From assembly GCA_937890735.1 (NCBI GenBank), contig CALACZ010000026.1:1-9856 (forward strand): a DNA stretch of 9,856 bases, given 5' to 3'. The notes under the pieces were generated by a model. That model saw only the letters and a program-made list of their open reading frames with translations, did not search any database and had not been told where the DNA came from. Source of the stretch: an uncultured Bacillota bacterium (GTDB taxonomy: Bacteria; Bacillota; Clostridia; Oscillospirales; Oscillospiraceae). Positions 1-6,568 of the stretch are shown in pieces. Position 1 is the stretch's first letter, and each line of letters opens with the position of its first letter. The translations under genes were made by a program, and so were the position numbers.

Positions 1-1022
1 TCCGAGCCCGTGAGCAGGTACAAAAGCCGCTCCAGATTCGACGAGATGAGAATATCCATCGACGGCGAGGTCGTGCAGTAGAACGGGCGATTGCGGTCAT
101 ACACGCCGGTGCGGATGAAGTCCGTGAGGACATTGTTGGCATTGGACGCACAGATGAGCTTGCCGAACGGAACGCCCATTCTCTTGGCATAATACGCGGC
201 AAGGATGTTGCCGAAGTTGCCGGTGGGCACGCAGACATTCACCGTCTGGCCCGACGCGATCTGCCCGGAGGCGACCAAGTCGCAGTATGCCGAAACATAA
301 TACGCGATCTGCGGCAGCACGCGCCCCCAGTTGATGGAGTTTGCCGACGAGAAGAAGCAGCCGCGCTCATTCATTGCCTCGCGCACCTCCGCGTCGGAGA
401 AAATTTTCTTCACGCCCGTCTGCGCATCGTCAAAGTTCCCCTCCACGGCGCACACAGCGACATTCTGCCCTTCCTGCGTGACCATCTGGAGCTTCTGCAC
501 ATCCGAAACGCCGTCCTTCGGGTAGAACACAAGGATCTTCGTGTGCGGCACGTCGCGGAAGCCCTCCAGCGCCGCCTTGCCGGTATCGCCGGACGTAGCG
601 ACGAGGATGCACGCCGTGCGCGTCTCGCCCGTTTTGCGCAGCGACGCCGTCAGCAGATACGGCAGCATTTGCAGCGCCATATCCTTAAAGGCGCACGTCG
701 GACCGTGCCACAGCTCCAGGACGTGCGTGCGCTCGCCGACCTTCACCAGCGGCGCGACGGCGGGCGTGTCGAACTTATTCGGTCCATACGCCTTTTCGGC
801 GTAACCGCGCAGCTCGTCCGCCGTAAATTCATCGAGATACATCGCCATCACTTCCGCCGCGCGCGCCGGGTACGGCAGCCGCGCCAGCGCCTCGATCGCG
901 CCGGGGGCGAGCTGCGGAATGGTCTGCGGCAGGAGCAGACCGCCGTCGCGGCTGAGCCCCTGCACGATTGCCTGCGCGCCGGTCAGGCGGAGGGCGGAAT
1001 CTCTGGTACTCACATAATACAT
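1..1022 (-). CDS. thrC: Threonine synthase, 3' end cut by window edge
   Basis: Threonine synthase is a PLP enzyme that converts O-phosphohomoserine to threonine and phosphate, the last step of threonine synthesis in the cytoplasm. The window shows the first 340 residues of a protein usually near 490-500 aa; the C-terminus lies beyond position 1. The N-terminus MYYVSTRDSALRLT is typical of the family. WHGPTCAFKDMALQ (about 106-118) carries the PLP-binding Lys113. TSGDTGKAALEG (143-154) and PTGNFGN (266-272) match the phosphate/PLP-binding loops. The ATG at 1022 is chosen because it gives the usual MYYVSTR start and has an AAGG about 10 nt upstream. A GTG at 1013 is an alternative and would give a 4-bp overlap instead of 13 bp with the dipeptidase gene upstream. 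It is the last visible gene of the lepB operon. The reading frame is intact throughout the visible part. Confidence 0.95.
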   Translation of the reverse strand, partial: MYYVSTRDSALRLTGAQAIVQGLSRDGGLLLPQTIPQLAPGAIEALARLPYPARAAEVMAMYLDEFTADELRGYAEKAYGPNKFDTPAVAPLVKVGERTHVLELWHGPTCAFKDMALQMLPYLLTASLRKTGETRTACILVATSGDTGKAALEGFRDVPHTKILVFYPKDGVSDVQKLQMVTQEGQNVAVCAVEGNFDDAQTGVKKIFSDAEVREAMNERGCFFSSANSINWGRVLPQIAYYVSAYCDLVASGQIASGQTVNVCVPTGNFGNILAAYYAKRMGVPFGKLICASNANNVLTDFIRTGVYDRNRPFYCTTSPSMDILISSNLERLLYLLTGS

Positions 1023-1945
1023 TGTTTCACGACCTTCATCAGGGATTGATAAAACAGGTTCGTCAGCGTCTCGTCCGAGTAGCCGCGCGCCTGCAAATAT
1101 ACCATCAGCTTTTTATAATCGTCCAGCCCGGCAAATCCGTCCGGCAGCGTCTCGCAGCCGTCCAGGTCGCCGCCGAGGCAGACGTGCCCGTCGCCGCCCA
1201 GCTCCATCATGTGGTCCAGGTGGCGGTACGCGTCGTCCAGCGCGGCGTGCTCCGCGCCGGTGAGGAAATTTGTGTACAGATTCAAGCCGACCGCGCCGCC
1301 GCACGCAAAAACGGCGCGAAGCTGCTCGTCGGTCAGGTTGCGCGGGTGCGCGCACACGGCGCGGCAGCAGGAATGGCTGGCGAGAAACGGCGCGTCCGAG
1401 CGCTCGCAGAGCTGCCAGAAGCCGCGGTCGGACAGATGGCTCACATCCAGCAGGATACCGAGCCTGCGCGCTTCGTCGCAGAACGCAAGTCCGCGATCGG
1501 TAAAGCCTTCGCCGGTCATGCAGCTTCCCGCCAGCGCGTTTTTAAGGCTCCAGACGGGGTTGATCATGCGCACGCCCTGTGCGTACACGCGCGCAAGCTG
1601 TTCCGGGTCGCAGTCCAGCGCCTCCGCGCCCTCGATGGACAAAAACGCGCCGCACACGCCGTCAGCAAGCGCCGCCTCCGCGTCCGCGCCGGTGCGGCAG
1701 AGGCGGATGGCGTCCTCATTTTCCCGGAGCTGCGCCAAAAAGTTTTCATACGCCGCCGCGTAGCGCTGCGGGCACGTCAGCCCGTCCTGCATCCACGGTG
1801 TGCAGAACGCGAAAAATTGCAGCCAGCCGCCCAGCTTTTCGGCACGGCGCAGGCTGACCTGCCCGGAATTATCCCGCAGACTCGCCCCTTTTCGCCACAG
1901 CTCCACCGGCGTGTCGCAGTGCGCGTCAAATATGATCGTTTTCAC
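1010..1945 (-). CDS. Membrane dipeptidase-like protein (peptidase family M19)
   Basis: This is a zinc-dependent dipeptidase of the renal (membrane) dipeptidase family M19, 311 aa, the normal length for bacterial members. The binuclear zinc ligands are visible: His9 and Asp11 in FDAHCDTP, Glu105 in LSIEGAEAL, His170 in LLDVSHLSD and His191 in LASHSCCRA. HPRNLTDEQ (200-208) and GGDLDG (258-263, Asp260) match further active-site loops. There is no signal peptide or membrane segment, so it is probably cytoplasmic, where it would cleave dipeptides. Some relatives act on D-amino-acid-containing dipeptides, so the substrate is not fixed. The start is GTG, sharing GTGA with the yraN stop; a GGAGG lies about 10 nt upstream. 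Its 3' end overlaps thrC by 13 bp, which implies co-transcription and possible translational coupling. Confidence 0.9.
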   Translation of the reverse strand: MKTIIFDAHCDTPVELWRKGASLRDNSGQVSLRRAEKLGGWLQFFAFCTPWMQDGLTCPQRYAAAYENFLAQLRENEDAIRLCRTGADAEAALADGVCGAFLSIEGAEALDCDPEQLARVYAQGVRMINPVWSLKNALAGSCMTGEGFTDRGLAFCDEARRLGILLDVSHLSDRGFWQLCERSDAPFLASHSCCRAVCAHPRNLTDEQLRAVFACGGAVGLNLYTNFLTGAEHAALDDAYRHLDHMMELGGDGHVCLGGDLDGCETLPDGFAGLDDYKKLMVYLQARGYSDETLTNLFYQSLMKVVKQCIM

Positions 1946-2307
1946 GAAAATGCGTCCTCCAAATGCCGGATCTCCGGCTGTGTGGTCTGCTCGCCCTCGG
2001 GGGCATAAATTTCGATCACATCAAAGCGCGGCTGAAGCGCCGTTTCGTGGCTTTGCAGCCACAGCGCCGCCGTGGTGCGCAGGCGCTCCTGCTTGCGTGC
2101 GTCCACAAATTCCGCCGCGCTGCCGTAGCGCCCGGATTTTCGCAGCTTGACCTCGACAAAGACGATGTAGCGCCGGTTCTGCGCGATGAGGTCGATCTCG
2201 CCAAAGCGGCAGCGGTAGTTGCAGGCGATGACGGCGTAGCGCTTTTTGCGCAGGTATTCGGCGGCAAGCGCCTCGCCCCACGCGCCGCGCAGGCTTTTAT
2301 TCTCCAT
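1942..2307 (-). CDS. yraN: YraN family protein (UPF0102), endonuclease-like
   Basis: This 121-aa protein of the UPF0102/YraN family has a predicted restriction-endonuclease-like fold; its cellular role is poorly defined. The family signature is clear: RGAWGEALAAEYL (7-19, Glu12), NYRCRFGEIDLIA (30-42, Glu37 and Asp39) and IVFVEVKLR (48-56, Glu52 and Lys54). Together these form a PD-(D/E)xK-like active-site pattern. The ATG at 2307 is chosen because MENKSLRGAWGE is where family members begin. The open frame continues 33 codons upstream inside rnhB, but that part has no family similarity. There is no good Shine-Dalgarno sequence, and the start overlaps the end of rnhB by 11 bp, so translational coupling is likely. 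Its stop TGA is shared with the GTG start of the dipeptidase gene. Pairing with rnhB is common in bacteria. Confidence 0.9.
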   Translation of the reverse strand: MENKSLRGAWGEALAAEYLRKKRYAVIACNYRCRFGEIDLIAQNRRYIVFVEVKLRKSGRYGSAAEFVDARKQERLRTTAALWLQSHETALQPRFDVIEIYAPEGEQTTQPEIRHLEDAFS

Positions 2308-2914
2308 AGAACTTGCGCAGGAAGCTCTGCCGGTGGATGGGGCACGCGCCAAACTCGCGCAGCGCGGCATAGTGCCGCTGCGTACCGTAGCCCTTGTGTA
2401 CGGCAAAGCCGTACTGCGGATACTGCGTGTCGTATTCCTCCATCAGCCGGTCACGCGTGACCTTGGCAAGGATGGACGCCGCCGCGATGGATGCCGACAG
2501 CGCGTCGCCGTGTACGATCGTGCGCTCGCGGCAGGAAAGCCCCGGCGCGCGGTTGCCGTCAATGAGGGCGATGTCCGGCTGGACGGTCAGTTTTTCGACC
2601 GCGCGGCGCATGGCGAGAAACGTCGCCTGCAAAATATTGATCTCGTCGATCTCTTTTTCGTCCGCAAAGGCGACGCCGTAGCTGACCGCCTGCCCGGTGA
2701 TGACGTCATACAGCGCGCAGCGCTTTTTGTCGGTGAGCTTTTTGGAGTCGTTCAGACCTTCGATCTGAAGGTCCGGCGGCAGAATGACCGCCGCCGCGCA
2801 CACAGGTCCTGCCAGCGGGCCGCGCCCGGCTTCGTCCACGCCGCAGATGCAGGAATAGCCCTCCCGCGCCGCCGCGTGCTCATACAGCCAAAGATCAGGT
2901 GCTTCTGTTTTCAT
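2297..2914 (-). CDS. rnhB: Ribonuclease HII
   Basis: RNase HII removes ribonucleotides misincorporated into DNA and cuts RNA in RNA-DNA hybrids. The 205-aa length is standard. The catalytic carboxylates are all present: Asp27 and Glu28 in GVDEAGRGPLAGPV (25-38), Asp119 in IDGNRAPG (118-125) and Asp137 in VHGDALSASIAAASILAKVTR (134-154). The C-terminal HKGYGTQRHYAALREFG (173-189) is also typical. The ATG at 2914 overlaps the rbgA stop as ATGA, and a GGAG lies 8 nt upstream. It directly follows rbgA, the same order as in Bacillus. Nothing is missing or unusual. Confidence 0.97.
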   Translation of the reverse strand: MKTEAPDLWLYEHAAAREGYSCICGVDEAGRGPLAGPVCAAAVILPPDLQIEGLNDSKKLTDKKRCALYDVITGQAVSYGVAFADEKEIDEINILQATFLAMRRAVEKLTVQPDIALIDGNRAPGLSCRERTIVHGDALSASIAAASILAKVTRDRLMEEYDTQYPQYGFAVHKGYGTQRHYAALREFGACPIHRQSFLRKFYGE

Positions 2915-3789
2915 ATCTCCATCTCCTGCGGGTCCTCCAACGTGAATGTGCCGAGCCTGCAGCTTCGGTATTCCTCCAGCAGCACCTTTGCCATGCGCTC
3001 GGTGTTGATCTCACCGCCGCTCATCAGAAAGCCGCGCCGCTTGCCCGCCGCCTGAAGCAGCTCGTAGCCGTCCGGCTCTTCGGGAATTTCAATGCCGTAG
3101 CGCGCGCGCAGCGCGTCGGGGTAGCGCACGGCGAGCATCTGCATGAGGCTGCACGCCAGACTCTCCACATCCATCACGTCGTCCTTGACTGCGCCCGTAA
3201 AGGCAAGGTGCAGCCCGACCTGCGGATCGTCAAATTTCGGCCAGAGGATGCCGGGCGTGTCCAGAAGCAGCAGCGAGGTGTCCACGCTCACCCACTGCTT
3301 GCCGCGCGTGACGCCGGGGCGGTTTTCGGCTTTTGCGCCCTTTCGTCCGGCGATTTGGTTGATGAACGTCGATTTGCCGACATTCGGAATGCCGACCACC
3401 ATAATTTTAAGAGGTCTGCCGATCTGCCCCTTTTCGGCGTAGCGCGCGAGCTTTTCGGAAAGCAGCGCGCGCACGGCGGGCGCGAATGAGGAAATACCGC
3501 GCCGCGTCCTGCAGTCGGTCTGGATGACCGCCATACCGCGGCTCTTAAAATAGTCTGCCCAGCGGCGGGTCATGGCGGGGTCTGCCATGTCGATGCGGTT
3601 GAGCACGACCATGCGCGGCTTTTTGCCGCAGAGCGTGTCAATATCGGGGTTGCGGCTGGAAATGGGGATGCGCGCGTCCAGAATTTCGCACACCGCGTCC
3701 ACCAGACGAAGATCCTCCACCATCTGCCGCCGCGTTTTGGTCATGTGACCGGGATACCACTGGATATTCAGGCTGTTTTCCTGCATCAT
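2911..3789 (-). CDS. rbgA: Ribosome biogenesis GTPase RbgA (YlqF)
   Basis: RbgA is a circularly permuted GTPase needed for late assembly of the 50S ribosomal subunit. The 292-aa protein begins with the family's IQWYPGHMTKTRRQ (9-22). The G motifs come in permuted order: G4 as NRID (64-67), a G5-like region near 91-100, G1 GIPNVGKS (133-140), G2 around Thr161 in RPGVTRGKQW, and G3 DTPG (177-180). A C-terminal domain follows (about 190-292). G4 is normally NKxD in this family, so the Arg at position 65 is a small departure. The first ATG (3789) is preferred over the adjacent one (3786) because it forms ATGA with the lepB stop and has GGAG 7 nt upstream. It lies between lepB and rnhB in the operon. 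Confidence 0.96.
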   Translation of the reverse strand: MMQENSLNIQWYPGHMTKTRRQMVEDLRLVDAVCEILDARIPISSRNPDIDTLCGKKPRMVVLNRIDMADPAMTRRWADYFKSRGMAVIQTDCRTRRGISSFAPAVRALLSEKLARYAEKGQIGRPLKIMVVGIPNVGKSTFINQIAGRKGAKAENRPGVTRGKQWVSVDTSLLLLDTPGILWPKFDDPQVGLHLAFTGAVKDDVMDVESLACSLMQMLAVRYPDALRARYGIEIPEEPDGYELLQAAGKRRGFLMSGGEINTERMAKVLLEEYRSCRLGTFTLEDPQEMEI

Positions 3790-4427
3790 TCTGCCGCTCC
3801 GATCCTGGAAAATTGACGCCCGCCGGTGACTGTCCCATACTGGTCGGTCTGCTTGCCCGGGAAGAGGATGAGCAGCACCTTGCCGAGCACGCAGCTCTCG
3901 TCCACGCAGCCGACGAGCGCAAAGCGGCTGTCGGCGGAGTGATTGCGGTTGTCGCCCATCACAAAGATCGAGCCCTCCGGCACGGTGACGGGATAGTCCA
4001 GCGACATCCCGTAGGCGGCGTAGCTCTCATATGTCGGCTCAAATGTATACGGCTCGTCGAGCCGCACGCCGTCTACATACACCTCGCCGCTGTCAAAGTC
4101 AATATCGACCGTCTGACCGCCGGTGGCGATGACGCGCTTGACGATCGGACCTTCGCTTTCAAAATACGGCACGTTCATCACCACGATGTCACCCGCTTCA
4201 ATATTGCGGTACAGGACGTTGCTTTCCAGCACCAGATAGTCCTTATCGACGAACGTGGGATACATCGAGCTGCCGTCCACGCCGACAAGCCGGAAGAAGA
4301 ATACGAACAGGATGGTGATGATCGAGAGCATATACACCAGATCCTGCAGCATGGAAAACGCCTCGTAGCCCTTGGGCGCTTTGGGTTCGGGCTGCTGTTC
4401 GGCGGGCTTATTATCGTCTTGAAGCAT
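3786..4427 (-). CDS. lepB: Signal peptidase I (type I leader peptidase)
   Basis: This membrane serine protease removes signal peptides from secreted proteins. It is 213 aa, close to Gram-positive SipS-type enzymes. It has a short, polar, proline- and glutamine-rich cytoplasmic N-terminus (1-25), one membrane segment (about 29-49) and then an extracytoplasmic catalytic domain. The catalytic Ser54 lies in DGSSMYPTF (51-59) and the general-base Lys97 in IVKRVIATGG (95-104). Box E, GDNRNHSADSR, spans 158-168. The ATG at 4427 is chosen because GGGGAG lies 6 nt upstream; the open frame runs back to 4571 but crosses the predicted promoter. It is the first gene of the operon that continues to thrC, and its stop overlaps rbgA by 4 bp. 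Signal peptidase at this place between rplS and rbgA is known in Clostridia. Confidence 0.95.
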   Translation of the reverse strand: MLQDDNKPAEQQPEPKAPKGYEAFSMLQDLVYMLSIITILFVFFFRLVGVDGSSMYPTFVDKDYLVLESNVLYRNIEAGDIVVMNVPYFESEGPIVKRVIATGGQTVDIDFDSGEVYVDGVRLDEPYTFEPTYESYAAYGMSLDYPVTVPEGSIFVMGDNRNHSADSRFALVGCVDESCVLGKVLLILFPGKQTDQYGTVTGGRQFSRIGAAE

Positions 4428-4493
4428 AGTACGCTCCCCTGTCTGTTCCAAACTCGGGCGGCAGCAAGGCGCATACCACCCCATATTGACCAC

Positions 4494-4522
4494 ATTATAC
4501 ACAATTTCCCGCCATAAGAAAA
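4494..4522 (-). promoter_or_regulatory. Predicted sigma-A-type promoter of the lepB-thrC operon
   Basis: On the minus strand a perfect TATAAT -10 box lies at 4499-4494. The best-placed -35 at 17 bp spacing is TTTTCT (4522-4517), which is weak, so an activator or other contacts may help. It lies downstream of the rplS terminator and about 65 nt before the lepB ATG. A run of six G (plus strand 4523-4528) sits just upstream of the -35 box. Confidence 0.55.
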
Positions 4523-4574
4523 GGGGGGCGATAAAATTTTTGGACATCATCGGTGATGCCTTTGCGCACAAACG

Positions 4575-4605
4575 CAGAAAAAGCGAAGCCGAACGGCTTC
4601 GCTTT
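4575..4605 (-). terminator. Intrinsic terminator after rplS
   Basis: On the minus strand AAAGCGAAGCC and GGCTTCGCTTT form an 11-bp perfect stem around a GTTC tetraloop, followed at once by further T residues (TTTTTC overall). It begins about 18 nt after the rplS stop codon, as expected for a Rho-independent terminator. It separates rplS from lepB. Confidence 0.9.
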
Positions 4606-4622
4606 CACTGCACAGATTTGGT

Positions 4623-4964
4623 TTAGACTTTTTCCTTGACCTTGGCAGCCTTGCCGAGACAATCACGCAGGTAGTAGAGCTTCGCTCTGCGGACCTTGCC
4701 GTGACGGACGGTCTCCACGTCCACAACGTTGGGCGCGTGCACGGGGAACACCTTTTCGCAGCCGACGCCATAGGAAATACGGCGCACGGTGATGCTCTCT
4801 TCGATGCCGCCATGCTTCTTGGCAATGATCGTACCCTCGAACGCCTGCACTCTCTCGCGCGAGCCTTCTTTGATCTTGACATGAACACGAACCGTATCGC
4901 CGACGTTCATTTCGGGCAGTTCCTTCTTCATGTACTGGCTGGTCAGAGCCTTCATCAGATCCAT
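4623..4964 (-). CDS. rplS: 50S ribosomal protein L19
   Basis: L19 is a large-subunit ribosomal protein located at the interface with the 30S subunit. The 113-aa length is normal. Family segments are clear: DTVRVHVKIKEGSRERVQAFEG, with the core VHVKIKEG near 24-31; VRRISYGVGCEKVFPVHAP in the middle; and the C-terminal HGKVRRAKLYYLRDCLGKAAK. The ATG at 4964 has a strong AGGAGG 8 nt upstream (4978-4973), which rules out the upstream in-frame ATG at 5075. It has its own promoter, a structured leader and a terminator, so it appears to be a single-gene transcript. It heads the usual rplS-rbgA-rnhB order. Possible readthrough from the glycerate kinase gene upstream is discussed in the findings. Confidence 0.97.
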   Translation of the reverse strand: MDLMKALTSQYMKKELPEMNVGDTVRVHVKIKEGSRERVQAFEGTIIAKKHGGIEESITVRRISYGVGCEKVFPVHAPNVVDVETVRHGKVRRAKLYYLRDCLGKAAKVKEKV

Positions 4965-5059
4965 AACTTTGTCCTCCTTCAAATTAAGACGTTCATGCCG
5001 CAGGAAATGCCGCTGTACACTCGTACCGGCTGCGACAGAGGACCACCTTTTCAACAGAC
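4965..5059 (-). ncRNA. Structured rplS leader (L19 leader-like, possible autoregulatory element)
   Basis: The roughly 95-nt leader of rplS folds into a plausible structure by eye. An outer stem GTCGCAG (5036-5030) pairs with CTGCGGC (5003-4997), with one G-U pair. Inside it, CCG/CGG (5029-5027 with 5012-5010) and GTAC/GTAC (5026-5023 with 5018-5015, loop GAGT) continue the helix. Separately, GTCCTC (5043-5038) is perfectly complementary to GAGGAC (4976-4971), which contains most of the Shine-Dalgarno. A leader family for L19 exists in Firmicutes (Rfam L19_leader). Membership is inferred from position and structure, not from a covariance search. Confidence 0.6.
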
Positions 5060-5065
5060 CATGGG

Positions 5066-5094
5066 ATTTTATCATATTCTGCCCATAAAATCAA
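5066..5094 (-). promoter_or_regulatory. Promoter of rplS (extended -10)
   Basis: On the minus strand, -35 TTGATT (5094-5089) and -10 TAAAAT (5071-5066) are separated by exactly 17 bp. A TGA directly before the -10 makes it an extended -10. It starts only 14 bp after the end of the glycerate kinase gene and gives a leader of about 95 nt before the rplS ATG. Confidence 0.75.
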
Positions 5095-5107
5095 GAGGTA
5101 TTTTGAA

Positions 5108-6346
5108 TTATTTTGCAGGTTCTGCGCAGAGCGCGACGGCGACGTCGTTGACGTTTGTGCCGGTCGGACCTGTGATGAGCAGTCCGTCTGCGAGCATGAG
5201 TGCGTGGTATGCGTTGTTCTCCTCCAACGCGCGGCGAATGGGATAGCCGGCAGCATCCAAGCGTGCGGCGGTCTCGCCGTCGCAGATGCCGCCGGCGGCG
5301 TCGGTCGGACCATCCGTGCCGTCGCTCCCGGCGCTGAAAATGACGATGTTCCGCGCGCCGCGGATGCCCGCTGCCGCCGCGAGCGCCAGCTCCTGATTGC
5401 GTCCGCCCTTGCCCTGCCCCGTCACATGGACGACAGTCTCGCCGCCCGCGATGAGCGCGCAGGGTCTGCCTTTTTGCGCCGTCGCGAGACGTGCCAGCTC
5501 CGCGCCTGCCTCGCGCGCCTCGCAGCACAGGCTGTCCGTCAAAATTTTCGGCGCATAGCCGAGCTGCGCACAGCGCTTCGCCGCCGCCGCGCATAAAAAC
5601 CGCACGCTGCCGATGATCTGCGTTTCCACGTTGTCCGCCCGCTTGGGCGTCTCCTCCGCAAGGCAGCGGCGTGCCGCGTCCGACAGGCGCAGGTGATACT
5701 TTTCTGCGATCGCCAACGCATCGGTGCTGGTGCTGGAATCGGGGTATGCCGGACCTGAAGCGATCATATCCAGCCGGTCGCCCACCACATCGGACAGCAC
5801 GATACTCAAAACGTGCGCGGGCGCGCACAGCTCAGCAAACCGCCCGCCCTTGACGCGCGAAAGGCGCTTGCGGATGGTGTTGAGCTCCACAATGTCCGCG
5901 CCGCAGGCAAGCAGCTGCTGCGTAACATCCTGCAATTCCTCCGCCGGAATTTTCGGCAGCTCAAACAGCGCGCTGCCGCCGCCCGAGAGCAGGAACAGCA
6001 CCGTATCGTCCGCTTTCAGGTCAGATACCAGCTCCAGCGCGCGCCGCGTGGCGGCAAAACCGTTCTCGTCCGGGACAGGATGCCCCGCTTCCATGCAGGT
6101 GATGCCGGGAATTTTGCCGCGGATATGGTCATATTTTGTGATGACCAGCCCGGATGTGACCGTGCACGGCAGCACCTGCACGGCGGTATTCGCCATCTGC
6201 CACGCCGCCTTGCCGACGGCAATGAGGATCACGCGTCCCGGAAAAGTCCGCCCCGTGAGCGCGGCGCGGACGGCACAGTCCGGCTGGACGGCGCGGATGG
6301 CATAATTCAGAATATCGCGCGCGTCGGCGCGCAGATCTCTTTTCAT
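5108..6346 (-). CDS. Glycerate 2-kinase, MOFRL (GckA/TtuD) family
   Basis: This 412-aa cytoplasmic kinase phosphorylates glycerate to 2-phosphoglycerate, linking glycerate or sugar-acid breakdown to lower glycolysis. It has the two-part family architecture. The N-terminal domain carries VGKAAWQMA (44-52, Lys46), LLSGGGSALFELP (119-131), ELNTIRKRLSRVKGGR (154-169) and LSDVVGD...IASGP (184-199). The C-terminal MOFRL domain carries IAGGETVVHVTGQGKGGRNQE (299-319), SAGSDGTDGPTDAAGG (338-353) and TGTNVNDV (395-402). The ATG at 6346 is chosen because GAGG lies 8 nt upstream; a longer open frame to 6457 would cross the predicted promoter. Neighbouring genes give no full glycerate pathway, so the source of substrate is unknown. 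No clear terminator follows before the rplS promoter. Confidence 0.93.
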   Translation of the reverse strand: MKRDLRADARDILNYAIRAVQPDCAVRAALTGRTFPGRVILIAVGKAAWQMANTAVQVLPCTVTSGLVITKYDHIRGKIPGITCMEAGHPVPDENGFAATRRALELVSDLKADDTVLFLLSGGGSALFELPKIPAEELQDVTQQLLACGADIVELNTIRKRLSRVKGGRFAELCAPAHVLSIVLSDVVGDRLDMIASGPAYPDSSTSTDALAIAEKYHLRLSDAARRCLAEETPKRADNVETQIIGSVRFLCAAAAKRCAQLGYAPKILTDSLCCEAREAGAELARLATAQKGRPCALIAGGETVVHVTGQGKGGRNQELALAAAAGIRGARNIVIFSAGSDGTDGPTDAAGGICDGETAARLDAAGYPIRRALEENNAYHALMLADGLLITGPTGTNVNDVAVALCAEPAK

Positions 6347-6380
6347 GATCTCTACCTCAAAAATTCTCAAATTCCCTGTC

Positions 6381-6408
6381 ATTGTATCCGACCCGGCGCA
6401 GCTTGCAA
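6381..6408 (-). promoter_or_regulatory. Promoter of the glycerate kinase gene
   Basis: On the minus strand, -35 TTGCAA (6408-6403) and -10 TACAAT (6386-6381) are separated by 16 bp. They lie about 35 nt before the ATG. It faces away from the nahK promoter in the same intergenic region. Confidence 0.6.
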
Positions 6409-6432
6409 ACTGGCAAAATCGACAAAAAAGCG

Positions 6433-6465
6433 CAGCTAACTTTGTAGCTGTCGCCAAGACTGGCG
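6433..6465. repeat. Two adjacent inverted repeats between divergent promoters
   Basis: CAGCTA (6433-6438) and TAGCTG (6445-6450) form a 6-bp inverted repeat with a 6-bp centre. Directly next to it, CGCCA (6452-6456) and TGGCG (6461-6465) form a 5-bp inverted repeat with a 4-bp centre. They lie between the two divergent promoters, upstream of both -35 boxes, a suitable place for a regulator. No regulator gene lies in the window, so the function is only inferred. Confidence 0.35.
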
Positions 6466-6483
6466 CGCTCGCGTGCAGCGTGA

Positions 6484-6512
6484 TTGACGGCGCGCGATCG
6501 TGCGTGTATACT
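6484..6512 (+). promoter_or_regulatory. Promoter of the nahK-like gene
   Basis: On the plus strand, -35 TTGACG (6484-6489) and -10 TATACT (6507-6512) are separated by exactly 17 bp, each one base from consensus. The leader would be about 50 nt. CGATCGTGC occurs in the spacer (6495-6503) and again in the leader (6541-6549), where it is part of the perfect 10-bp palindrome CACGATCGTG (6539-6548). Confidence 0.75.
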
Positions 6513-6568
6513 GAGTATTACAGTTGTGCCGACTATATCACGATCGTGCCGGAATGGGAGGATTTGCT

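Noticed and set aside
968..2008. Plus-strand open frame of 346 codons opposite the dipeptidase
   Set aside because: The minus strand encodes a clear M19 dipeptidase with all metal ligands; the plus frame is a shadow, rich in Arg and Ala as expected for antisense of G+C-rich codons, with no recognisable motif.
4545..4558. Small inverted repeat CATCA/TGATG upstream of the lepB promoter
   Set aside because: The stem is only 5 bp, and on the minus strand it is followed by an A-run rather than T; it is likely chance next to the true rplS terminator.
4428..4571. Longer lepB start at 4571
   Set aside because: It would add 48 residues without family similarity and cross the TATAAT box at 4494-4499; the ATG at 4427 has a proper GGGGAG.
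6347..6457. Longer glycerate kinase start at 6457
   Set aside because: The extra 37 codons cover the predicted promoter and have no similarity to the family; GAGG sits 8 nt before the ATG at 6346.
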